A model generated the notes under the pieces. The model was not told the origin of the DNA and searched no databases. It saw only the letters and a program-made list of their open reading frames with translations. This document shows positions 1 through 5,481 of a stretch of 5,481 nt of DNA, one piece after another. Within the stretch, counting starts at the first letter, position 1; each line of letters opens with the position of its first letter. The position numbers were made by a program, and so were the translations under genes. This DNA comes from Flavobacteriales bacterium UBA4011. Its GTDB lineage: Bacteria > Bacteroidota > Bacteroidia > Flavobacteriales_D > Crocinitomicaceae. The stretch covers positions 979 through 6,459 of the forward strand of contig DGBF01000096.1 in NCBI GenBank assembly GCA_002384725.1, written 5' to 3'.

Positions 1-3
1 TAA

Positions 4-1104
4 CACCCGATCTCAAATAAAATTATTGAATTAGGAAAAGATACCTTAATCAATTCTGTTGCATGGGATACTATTACGGTTCAAGATCCTTACCAATCAT
101 GGTTCATGGTGTATGTAAACCAAAACGGTGGTGAAATTTGGGGAACACGCGATGCACTTCGTTTAGCTAAAGCGAATCCAGTTTGGTTGCCAATCATAAA
201 AAGTATGGGATCAACAAGTCAAGATTTGATTGAAATGGAATTTTCTAAAGATTTAAACAAATTATATGTTGCAGGTGGCAGCAAAGTTTCAAGAGTAGAT
301 GGACTAGGTTCTGTTTATACATCTGACCCTAATTTTGCCGAAAAAGCTGGTTATTGTTGTCTTGCGACTTCATATAGTACTCCTCCAACAGCAACTACGG
401 TTACAACAGTATCGACCGGAACAGTCAATGGAATTGCATTAAATCCTGCGAATTCGAATGACTTAATTGTCTTCCCTGGTTCAGGAGTAGCAAAACGTTC
501 ATTAAATGCAGGTTCGGCAAGTCCAACTTTCACGAATCTTTCATCTATTTCAGGTGCTAGTTCTCCATTCACATATGATGGAATTATTGATCGTGATGAT
601 TCAGATATCATTATCGTTGCAACTTCACATGGTGTGTTCGTTTCTGATAACGGTGGTACATCTTGGTCAGAGTCAGTTTCAGGATTCAGTGGAACTCCGG
701 TTTATGAAATTAGACAATCTACGAGAACATACCAAGAAGGAAATAACGTACCTGGTGCGATATACGTTGCAACGTTTGGTAGAGGTATTTGGAAATCAAG
801 TTCGTTACTTGGATTGAAAGAAGATAATAACTCCAAGGAGTCGACTTTCAAATCAAAAATGAAAGTGTATCCAAATCCAACAGCTTCTTCAACTTCAGTT
901 GTATTTGACTTGTTGAATGCTGGAAATGTGACTGTTGATGTTTATGCTATCACAGGAATGAAAGTAAAATCAATTACAGAGAAAAACATGTCTAAAGGAA
1001 GTAACACATTAGATTTGAATGTGGATAGTCTTCCAAAAGGCACTTACATCTTGAAATTGCAAGCTGGTAGTCAAAACCAAACTTCGAAATTCATCAAGTT
1101 GTAA
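4..1104 (+). CDS. Secreted Asp-box (beta-propeller-like) protein with T9SS type A sorting domain, 3' part
   Basis: This is the C-terminal part of a large secreted protein of unknown substrate. The frame is open from base 4. The first ATG is at 106, but the 34 codons before it read as normal protein (ending VQDPYQSWF) and run smoothly into the sequence after the ATG, so 106 is probably an internal methionine and the gene starts outside the window. An in-frame TAA lies at bases 1-3 (see findings). Counting from the ATG, an Asp-box SxDxGxxW (SDNGGTSW, residues 180-187, bases 643-666) and a following strand YVATFGRGIWKS (220-231) are typical of BNR/sortilin-like propellers. Residues 252-332 form the T9SS type A tail: the MKVYPNP opening, a beta-rich body, a KGTYILKL strand and an end in KFIKL. 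In this family the tail directs passage through the outer membrane and is then removed. The product is therefore expected on the cell surface or in the medium. Domain assignment is firm; function is unknown. Confidence 0.88.
   Translation, partial: HPISNKIIELGKDTLINSVAWDTITVQDPYQSWFMVYVNQNGGEIWGTRDALRLAKANPVWLPIIKSMGSTSQDLIEMEFSKDLNKLYVAGGSKVSRVDGLGSVYTSDPNFAEKAGYCCLATSYSTPPTATTVTTVSTGTVNGIALNPANSNDLIVFPGSGVAKRSLNAGSASPTFTNLSSISGASSPFTYDGIIDRDDSDIIIVATSHGVFVSDNGGTSWSESVSGFSGTPVYEIRQSTRTYQEGNNVPGAIYVATFGRGIWKSSSLLGLKEDNNSKESTFKSKMKVYPNPTASSTSVVFDLLNAGNVTVDVYAITGMKVKSITEKNMSKGSNTLDLNVDSLPKGTYILKLQAGSQNQTSKFIKL
859..1101 (+). other. T9SS type A C-terminal sorting domain (Por_Secre_tail-like)
   Basis: This region encodes the last 81 residues of the propeller protein. 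It opens with the hallmark MKVYPNPT, continues with alternating hydrophobic strands (VVFDLL, VTVDVYAITG, MKVKSI), then a LPKGTYILKL motif, and ends with KFIKL at the stop codon. This order is the standard pattern of type A sorting domains in Bacteroidota. Its presence implies that the genome encodes a type IX secretion system elsewhere. Confidence 0.9.
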
Positions 1105-1120
1105 TACAGACTTAAAAGAG

Positions 1121-1154
1121 AAAAAAGACTGTTCTTCGGAACGGTCTTTTTTTT
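1121..1154 (+). terminator. Rho-independent terminator with UUCG tetraloop
   Basis: The hairpin starts 17 bases after the stop codon of the propeller gene. The left arm (1121-1134, AAAAAAGACTGTTC) pairs with the right arm (1139-1152) over 14 positions with a single T-G wobble. The loop is TTCG (1135-1138) closed by C-G, the very stable C(UUCG)G tetraloop. The T-tract runs through 1154. The A-run on the left gives a T-tract on the minus strand as well, but no minus-strand gene ends here. It should insulate lpdA from transcription of the upstream gene. Confidence 0.92.
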
Positions 1155-1184
1155 GACCTAAATTTTATAATTAACTATTAATTC

Positions 1185-1192
1185 TAACTTTG
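1185..1192 (+). promoter_or_regulatory. Bacteroidota -7 promoter box (TAACTTTG) for lpdA
   Basis: TAACTTTG matches the Bacteroidota -7 consensus TAnnTTTG at every fixed position and lies between the upstream terminator and the lpdA start. With the usual spacing, transcription would start near 1199, leaving a leader of only about 8 A-rich bases before the ATG at 1207. A -33 TTTG at the normal distance is not visible; the nearest TTTG (1152-1155) is about 29 bp upstream of the box, too far. The call rests on the box and its position only. Confidence 0.6.
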
Positions 1193-1206
1193 CAATAAAA
1201 AAAGAA

Positions 1207-2607
1207 ATGGACAATTTTGATGTAACGATAATCGGTTCAGGACCGGGTGGATATGTTGCTGCAATTCGTTGCGCACAACTCGGATTAAAAACAGCTATCA
1301 TCGAGAAATACAGTACGTTGGGTGGAACATGTTTGAATGTTGGATGCATTCCTTCAAAAGCGCTTTTAGATAGCTCTGAACATTATCACAACGCAGTCCA
1401 CAATTTCAAAGAACACGGAATCAATACAGGAAAAGTTTCTGCCGATATCAAACAGATGGTTGCCCGTAAAAATGAAGTCGTTAGTCAAACATGCAGTGGC
1501 GTAAAATTCTTAATGGACAAAAATAAAGTGACCGTTTTCACGGGAGTTGGTTCGTTTAAAGACAGCACTACAGTTATCGTTACAGATGACAAAGGAAAGA
1601 AGACAGAATTAAAATCAAAAAATATTATTATTGGCACAGGTTCTAAACCGAACTACTTTCCAGGAATGGAGCCAGACAAAAAAAGAATTATTACTTCTAC
1701 GGAAGCGCTTAATTTAAAAGAGATTCCAAAGAAAATGATAGTCATTGGCGCTGGAGTCATTGGTCTTGAATTAGGTTCTGTATTTAGTAGAATTGGAACC
1801 GAGGTTGAAGTAGTAGAATTTGCTCCAACAATTTTAGCAAATATGGATGTTACCATGGGGAAAGAAATGGCACGAGTTCTGAAAAAAGAAGGATTCAAAT
1901 TTCACATGGAGCACAAAGTTCAGAACGTTGTCAACAAAGGTGAAACTTGTGTAGTTAAAGCTTTGAACAAAAAAGGCATAGAGGTTAAATTAGAAGCTGA
2001 CTATGTTTTAGTAGCAGTTGGAAGAAAACCTTATACTGATGGCCTTGGGTTGGAAAACGCCGGTGTTAAATTAAATGATAGAAAGCAAGTTGAAGTGAAT
2101 GATCATCTTCAAACTAACGTTCCTAACATATATGCAATTGGCGATGTAGTTCGTGGAGCTATGTTGGCACATAAAGCGGAGGAAGAAGGTACCTTTGTTG
2201 CTGAGATTATCGCTGGTCAAAAACCCCACATTAATTACAACCTCATCCCTGGTGTCGTTTATACTTGGCCTGAAATTGCTTCGGTTGGAAAAACAGAGCA
2301 AGAATTGACTGAAGCTGGCATTGACTTTAAAATTGGAAGTTTCCCAATAAAAGCGTTAGGCAGAGCAAGAGCTAGTATGGACACAGCTGGATTGATAAAA
2401 ATTATGGCTGATAGTGTAACGGATGAAGTACTAGGAGTTCATATGATAGCCCCTCGTGCAGCAGATTTAATCATGGAAGCAGTTGTGGCCATGGAGTACA
2501 GAGCATCAGCGGAGGATATTGCTAGAATCTGTCACCCCCACCCTACTTATTCAGAAGGTGTTAAAGAAGCTGCAATGGCAGTTGGCGATAGAGCAATGCA
2601 CATTTAG
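1207..2607 (+). CDS. lpdA: Dihydrolipoamide dehydrogenase (E3 subunit of 2-oxoacid dehydrogenase complexes)
   Basis: This FAD-dependent cytoplasmic enzyme reoxidises the dihydrolipoyl groups of E2 (or of glycine-cleavage H protein) and passes electrons to NAD+. All landmarks of the 466-residue protein are intact. The FAD Rossmann motif GSGPGG is at residues 10-15. The redox-active disulfide pair is C42 and C47 in GGTCLNVGC. The NAD motif GAGVIG is at 181-186, and the second FAD contact YAIGDV at 309-314. The C-terminal dimer domain carries the catalytic HPHPTYSE (H445 and E450). Length is typical of the family. No lipoyl domain is fused to the N-terminus. The ATG at 1207 is the only sensible start: the FAD motif begins ten residues later, and the promoter box lies just upstream. 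No E1 or E2 gene is adjacent, so this is a stand-alone E3 that could serve several complexes. Its leader shows an A-rich stretch rather than a Shine-Dalgarno sequence. Confidence 0.98.
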   Translation: MDNFDVTIIGSGPGGYVAAIRCAQLGLKTAIIEKYSTLGGTCLNVGCIPSKALLDSSEHYHNAVHNFKEHGINTGKVSADIKQMVARKNEVVSQTCSGVKFLMDKNKVTVFTGVGSFKDSTTVIVTDDKGKKTELKSKNIIIGTGSKPNYFPGMEPDKKRIITSTEALNLKEIPKKMIVIGAGVIGLELGSVFSRIGTEVEVVEFAPTILANMDVTMGKEMARVLKKEGFKFHMEHKVQNVVNKGETCVVKALNKKGIEVKLEADYVLVAVGRKPYTDGLGLENAGVKLNDRKQVEVNDHLQTNVPNIYAIGDVVRGAMLAHKAEEEGTFVAEIIAGQKPHINYNLIPGVVYTWPEIASVGKTEQELTEAGIDFKIGSFPIKALGRARASMDTAGLIKIMADSVTDEVLGVHMIAPRAADLIMEAVVAMEYRASAEDIARICHPHPTYSEGVKEAAMAVGDRAMHI

Positions 2608-2623
2608 AAAAAATCGATTACAT

Positions 2624-2662
2624 AAAAAAGCCCCGTTTTGAAATTCCAGAACGGGACTTTTT
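2624..2662. terminator. Bidirectional terminator between convergent genes
   Basis: This hairpin lies between the 3' ends of lpdA (+) and the VWD gene (-). Left arm 2625-2637 (AAAAAGCCCCGTT) pairs with 2650-2662 (AACGGGACTTTTT) with one C-A mismatch (2631/2656). The stem extends inward through a T-G wobble, a T-A pair and a G-C pair to a loop at about 2641-2646. There is a T-run at the end on the plus strand and an A-run at the start (a T-run on the minus strand), so it can stop transcription from both sides. It sits 16 bases after the lpdA stop and about 21 bases beyond the stop of the opposing gene. Confidence 0.9.
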
Positions 2663-2683
2663 ACTTATAGTCTTTATCCTTTT

Positions 2684-4387
2684 TTATCCACCTCTGCCGC
2701 CTCTGCTGGGAGCAGGAGTCGAAGGTCGACTTGGAGCAGGAGCTGGTTTTGGAGCTGGCTTCGTTCTCATTGGAGTAGATTTCTTTGTTGGCGTATACGT
2801 CGGACGTGGGTTTGGTTTAACCGGTTCTGTTCGTGTATCTTTTTTCTCCGTGTTAGGTGAAGAGTCCGAAGGACGTGGAATCGCACCACCATTTGAATTG
2901 GTATCGTGTTTTTCTACCTTATCATTCGACGTACCTGTACTAGGCGCAACTGTTGTCGGAGTATCACGCATATCACTTGACTGCCAAGCTGGTTTATTTG
3001 GTCGCGTCGAAGGCACCGTTATAGCTGGTGTTTCTTTTTCATTAATTACCGGAGTTGATGTTATTGGACGTGAAGTTGGTACGCCTGCACCAGCTCCATT
3101 TGGAGTAGTTGTAGAACCTGTATTGATAATATCACGTGGATTTACATTTGGCTCTTCTTTGTCTACTCTTCCTAAAGTTGCTCCAGTCGTAGGACAAGGA
3201 ATAACGGGTCTTGGTGTTGGGTCGATTCTTAAGAAACCTTGATCATAAATACAAGCGTCTAATTCTGCTCCTGTTAATCCAGCTCTTGCACATGCATTGC
3301 GTGCATTTGTTCTTTGATCACGAGATAAGTCATTTAAAGTAAGATGAACACGTGGATACGTATAATCTGTAAATGACATAGTGTTTTGTCCAAATCCATA
3401 ATCAAACAATGAAGTCATGGGTTGGATACGGAAGTTGTTAGCAAAGTCTTTCGCTAAGAAAGCCAATCTTTCTTTTTCCATTCGATCAGACATTTCACCA
3501 CCAAACATTGGACTAATTCCTCGTCCACCGATGTTAAAATCGTCTTGATGAGTTCCATTAGCATTCCCAAGTAAGCCAGTCATGTTGTTGGAGGCACAAG
3601 GGTAAACTTGCACAGCGATATTCATAAAGCTCATTCCTCCGGAATTTCTCAAATCAACCGATACTTTTTCACCCGAAGGCCATGTAACGATGTAATCTCT
3701 TCCTGAAGTTCGGATGGTACCACCATGTGGTAAATAATATGTTCTTCCAGACATTTGGACAGGAAACCCATTCACCATAACAGGAGAAGAAGAATTAATA
3801 TCTCTTTGGTTGGCATAAATTCCAACTCGGTCACCTCCTACTCGCATAGCAACCGCAGTGTTCAGAGAAAAATCATCACGCTGCGGTTCTTGACGCACTT
3901 GCACTTCCATTTGTCCGTTGTTAGAATTTACCAAAACAAATTCACCAACAGTTTGGAAAGAATAACTCGCTCCATCAAAAGATTTTAAATGCGGATCACC
4001 ATACGTTCGTCCCATCACCAATTTACAATCTGGTCGGTATACGTAATTATTAACCCTGTTCCATCTTTCACGCTCTAACATATCCGTCGTGTTCTGACCA
4101 TTGGCCTGAGAAATAGTTCGGATGTTAGATAAAGTGGAAGGCGGCACCATTTTCATCATTTCACCAGGAGAATAATCTTCTGGAAAAGCACGATCTGGAA
4201 TAGGTTGGTTGGAGGACATTGCTCGCAATGAAGAACTCAACCATTTACCACGGACAGGGTCCCAACTCGCAAGTTCGGTGTCGATGGTTTTGAATTGCTC
4301 GTCGAATTTTGACGTTTCTTGCGCATAGGATTGTGAAACAAAACCTAAGCAGAAAAGTGTCAATACAAAGTGTAATAATTTTTTCAT
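2684..4387 (-). CDS. Exported protein with von Willebrand factor type D (VWD) domain and Pro/Thr-rich tail
   Basis: This is a 567-residue exported protein of unknown function. The ATG at 4387 is chosen because it gives a clean signal peptide (MKKLLHF, a hydrophobic core, then SYA before Q23). An in-frame ATG at 4453 would add 22 residues ahead of that signal. Residues 23-120 have no family I recognise. Residues 121 to about 320 form a VWD domain: C121, GDPHLKSFDG (130-139), a run of beta strands, then GLLGNANG (271-278) and DDF (282-284), the expected calcium-site loop. The usual CGLCG cysteines are absent; C264 just upstream may stand in. A C366/C379 segment (ACARAGLTGAELDAC, then IYD) resembles the short cysteine module that follows many bacterial VWD domains. 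Residues from about 390 to 567 are a disordered, Pro/Thr/Ser/Lys-rich tail ending SRGGRGG. There is no lipobox and no T9SS tail. VWD domains often act in adhesion or self-assembly, but that role is inference here. Confidence 0.85.
   Translation of the reverse strand: MKKLLHFVLTLFCLGFVSQSYAQETSKFDEQFKTIDTELASWDPVRGKWLSSSLRAMSSNQPIPDRAFPEDYSPGEMMKMVPPSTLSNIRTISQANGQNTTDMLERERWNRVNNYVYRPDCKLVMGRTYGDPHLKSFDGASYSFQTVGEFVLVNSNNGQMEVQVRQEPQRDDFSLNTAVAMRVGGDRVGIYANQRDINSSSPVMVNGFPVQMSGRTYYLPHGGTIRTSGRDYIVTWPSGEKVSVDLRNSGGMSFMNIAVQVYPCASNNMTGLLGNANGTHQDDFNIGGRGISPMFGGEMSDRMEKERLAFLAKDFANNFRIQPMTSLFDYGFGQNTMSFTDYTYPRVHLTLNDLSRDQRTNARNACARAGLTGAELDACIYDQGFLRIDPTPRPVIPCPTTGATLGRVDKEEPNVNPRDIINTGSTTTPNGAGAGVPTSRPITSTPVINEKETPAITVPSTRPNKPAWQSSDMRDTPTTVAPSTGTSNDKVEKHDTNSNGGAIPRPSDSSPNTEKKDTRTEPVKPNPRPTYTPTKKSTPMRTKPAPKPAPAPSRPSTPAPSRGGRGG
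2709..2758. repeat. Short direct repeats coding for the Pro/Ala-rich end of the VWD protein
   Basis: GGAGCAGGAG occurs at 2709-2718 and again at 2733-2742, a 24-base period. The related GGAGCTGG follows at 2739-2746 (with an AGGAGCTGG context) and 2751-2758. On the coding (minus) strand they encode the PAPKPAPAPSRPSTPAP segment (about residues 544-560). Such low-complexity repeats can change length by slippage, so tail length may vary between strains; that is inference. Confidence 0.5.
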
Positions 4388-4489
4388 GTTCTCAGTTTTA
4401 ATTGGTTGCACTAAAAAAACACCAATAGTCGTGCCAAGAACTGTTAACTTCACTTTAATTAAAACGATTTTGTTAAATTATTAACAATT
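4388..4489 (-). promoter_or_regulatory. 102-bp spacer upstream of the VWD gene, possible promoter region
   Basis: This spacer separates the S46 peptidase stop from the chosen VWD start. Read on the minus strand it is strongly AT-rich, with a T7 run about 30 bases before the ATG. I find no TAnnTTTG box, no Shine-Dalgarno sequence and no convincing terminator in it apart from the weak dyad described separately. The VWD gene may therefore be read through from the peptidase gene, or use a promoter too divergent to recognise. Confidence 0.25.
4470..4487. repeat. Perfect AT-rich inverted repeat after the S46 peptidase gene
   Basis: TTGTTAA (4470-4476) and TTAACAA (4481-4487) are perfect 7-base arms around the 4-base spacer ATTA, beginning 2 bases beyond the minus-strand stop codon. 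It has only one G-C pair per stem and no T-run follows on the minus strand, so it is a poor terminator. It could be a weak RNA hairpin at the 3' end of the peptidase message or a dyad operator for the VWD gene. Chance is also possible in such AT-rich sequence. Confidence 0.4.
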
Positions 4490-5481
4490 TTAATTAACAA
4501 GCTTCATTTCTTTAACAAGGTGTGTTGCTCCTGCATATTTGTCCATTACCCATAGAACGTAACGTATATCTACAGTTATGTTGCGACAGCGGTTTGGATC
4601 AAACATATAATCGCTCATGGTGCTTTCCCAACTTCTATCAAAGTTCAATCCCATTAAATTACCATTGGCATCGATAACGGGTGAACCAGAATTTCCTCCT
4701 GTGGTATGATTTGAACCTGTAAAACAGACCCACAATTCTCCATCTTGTGCATACGGCCCGAAATCTTTTTTCTTGTACGTTTCTATCAAATCGGGTAATA
4801 AATCGAAATCAGGATTACCCGTAGCATGCTTTTGCAATATGCCAGCCGTCGTGGTATGATCCGCATATTCCATTCCATCGTTTGGTGCGCTTCCTTCCAA
4901 TTGACCGTAGGTGATTCTCATCGTACCATTCGCGTCAGCCCAATGTTTTGCATCGGGGAACATTTCTTGTTTTCCTTCAACGTACACTTTTAAAATGCCA
5001 TCCATTCTACCTTGAAATTCTCTTACACCGGGAATCGTTTCTACTTCGAATTTTTCCATTAATTGTCTGAACAACATCATCCCTGGATCACGCCCCCATT
5101 TTTTTATTACTCGTTTGTTTACTTTCTTCAATGCATTTTTCGCATCTTCAATATCGACTAAAAACGATTTATTGTAGATAGATTTTGTCAAGGCGCTCGC
5201 AGAAGTTGTTGTGAGTATATTCGGTAAGCCAATTTCATTCATTTGCTTCAAATATTCATCCGTCAACAATTCAAATATTTGACGATCAACTCCCACATCG
5301 TAGTTTTTAAAAAAGCCATCCAAACCTTTGTTTAGGTTTTCGATTTCTTCCTCCAACTTACCTGTTTCGACTAATTTGTCATAATTCTCCATTATATCGG
5401 AGAAGTTTCTTGCCAGACGCAACATTTCTGGACCGATAAAAATGTACTCCACAGCCATGGCATAAGCAAAATCATATTGTT
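4490..5481 (-). CDS. S46 family dipeptidyl-peptidase, DPP11-like, C-terminal part
   Basis: S46 enzymes are exported serine peptidases with a chymotrypsin-like fold that remove dipeptides from the N-terminus of oligopeptides, usually in the periplasm or at the surface. The frame is open through the right edge (about 330 residues here; the family is about 700-720), so the signal peptide and the catalytic His and Asp lie outside the window. Counting from the internal Met at 5458, residues 1 to about 150 are helix- and charge-rich, matching the helical cap domain. The nucleophile serine is in TGGNSGSP (S257, codon 4688-4690). Eighteen residues later comes GLNFDR (R275, codon 4634-4636); this spacing equals that between Ser655 and Arg673 of Porphyromonas gingivalis DPP11, where the Arg gives Asp/Glu preference (DPP7 has Gly). 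The conserved ITVDIRYVLWVMDKYAGA end follows, leaving 65 residues after the serine. Family is certain; the acidic specificity is a good inference. Confidence 0.94.
   Translation of the reverse strand, partial: QYDFAYAMAVEYIFIGPEMLRLARNFSDIMENYDKLVETGKLEEEIENLNKGLDGFFKNYDVGVDRQIFELLTDEYLKQMNEIGLPNILTTTSASALTKSIYNKSFLVDIEDAKNALKKVNKRVIKKWGRDPGMMLFRQLMEKFEVETIPGVREFQGRMDGILKVYVEGKQEMFPDAKHWADANGTMRITYGQLEGSAPNDGMEYADHTTTAGILQKHATGNPDFDLLPDLIETYKKKDFGPYAQDGELWVCFTGSNHTTGGNSGSPVIDANGNLMGLNFDRSWESTMSDYMFDPNRCRNITVDIRYVLWVMDKYAGATHLVKEMKLVN

Noticed and set aside
506..817. 103-residue plus-strand open frame inside the propeller gene
   Set aside because: It is out of frame with a clearly coding frame that carries the Asp-box motif, and its product has no recognisable features.
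1152..1155. TTTG as the -33 element of the lpdA promoter
   Set aside because: It is part of the terminator T-tract and lies about 29 bp from the -7 box, beyond the usual spacing of about 19-21 bp.
2711..2745. Direct repeats as a CRISPR or mobile-element signature
   Set aside because: The repeats are about 10 bases long, in frame, and explained by Pro/Ala-rich coding sequence; there are no spacers, transposase or terminal repeats.
2850..3242. 130-residue plus-strand open frame opposite the VWD gene
   Set aside because: It lies antisense to the Pro/Thr-rich tail; its Val/Gly-rich, low-complexity product is the mirror of that composition and has no recognisable domain or start signal.
4320..4387. 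Cysteine in the VWD signal peptide (LFCLG) as a lipoprotein site
   Set aside because: The residues before it (TLF) do not fit a lipobox, and a normal signal peptidase I site (SYA before Q23) follows.
4388..4453. Upstream ATG at 4453 as the start of the VWD protein
   Set aside because: It would place 22 unrelated residues in front of a textbook signal peptide that begins with MKK at 4387; the 4387 start is far more likely.

Overview
The window looks like the chromosome of a marine or freshwater Bacteroidota bacterium, most likely of the order Flavobacteriales. Four signs support this: a C-terminal type IX secretion (T9SS) sorting domain, an S46-family dipeptidyl-peptidase, a TAnnTTTG-type promoter box, and AT-rich spacers without clear Shine-Dalgarno sequences. 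No finer placement can be made from sequence alone.

Layout: two plus-strand genes face two minus-strand genes. Bases 4-1104 (+) are the 3' part of a large secreted protein with an Asp-box (BNR/sortilin-like beta-propeller) motif and a T9SS type A tail. It ends in a strong hairpin with a UUCG loop. Bases 1207-2607 (+) are a complete dihydrolipoamide dehydrogenase (lpdA, E3) with its own promoter box placed so close to the start codon that the transcript would be almost leaderless. A hairpin with T-tracts on both sides (about 2624-2662) separates lpdA from the convergent minus-strand pair. Bases 2684-4387 (-) encode an exported protein with a von Willebrand factor type D (VWD) domain and a long Pro/Thr/Ser-rich tail. 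Upstream of it, and separated by 102 bp, bases 4490-5481 (-) are the C-terminal half of an S46 serine dipeptidyl-peptidase whose specificity residue is of the DPP11 (Asp/Glu) type.

How the genes relate: three of the four products are exported (T9SS cargo, VWD protein, S46 peptidase), which fits a protein-degrading, surface-active lifestyle. lpdA is a housekeeping gene standing alone, away from its E1/E2 partners. I see no RNA genes, CRISPR arrays, insertion sequences or phage genes. There is no gene-free stretch above 300 bases; the three spacers are 102, 76 and 102 bp.

The points most worth a second look are the in-frame stop at the left edge of the propeller gene, which may be a frameshift; the VWD protein, which lacks the usual CGLCG cysteines and has no visible route across the outer membrane; and the near-leaderless lpdA promoter. 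I did not find convincing evidence of a new multi-gene system.
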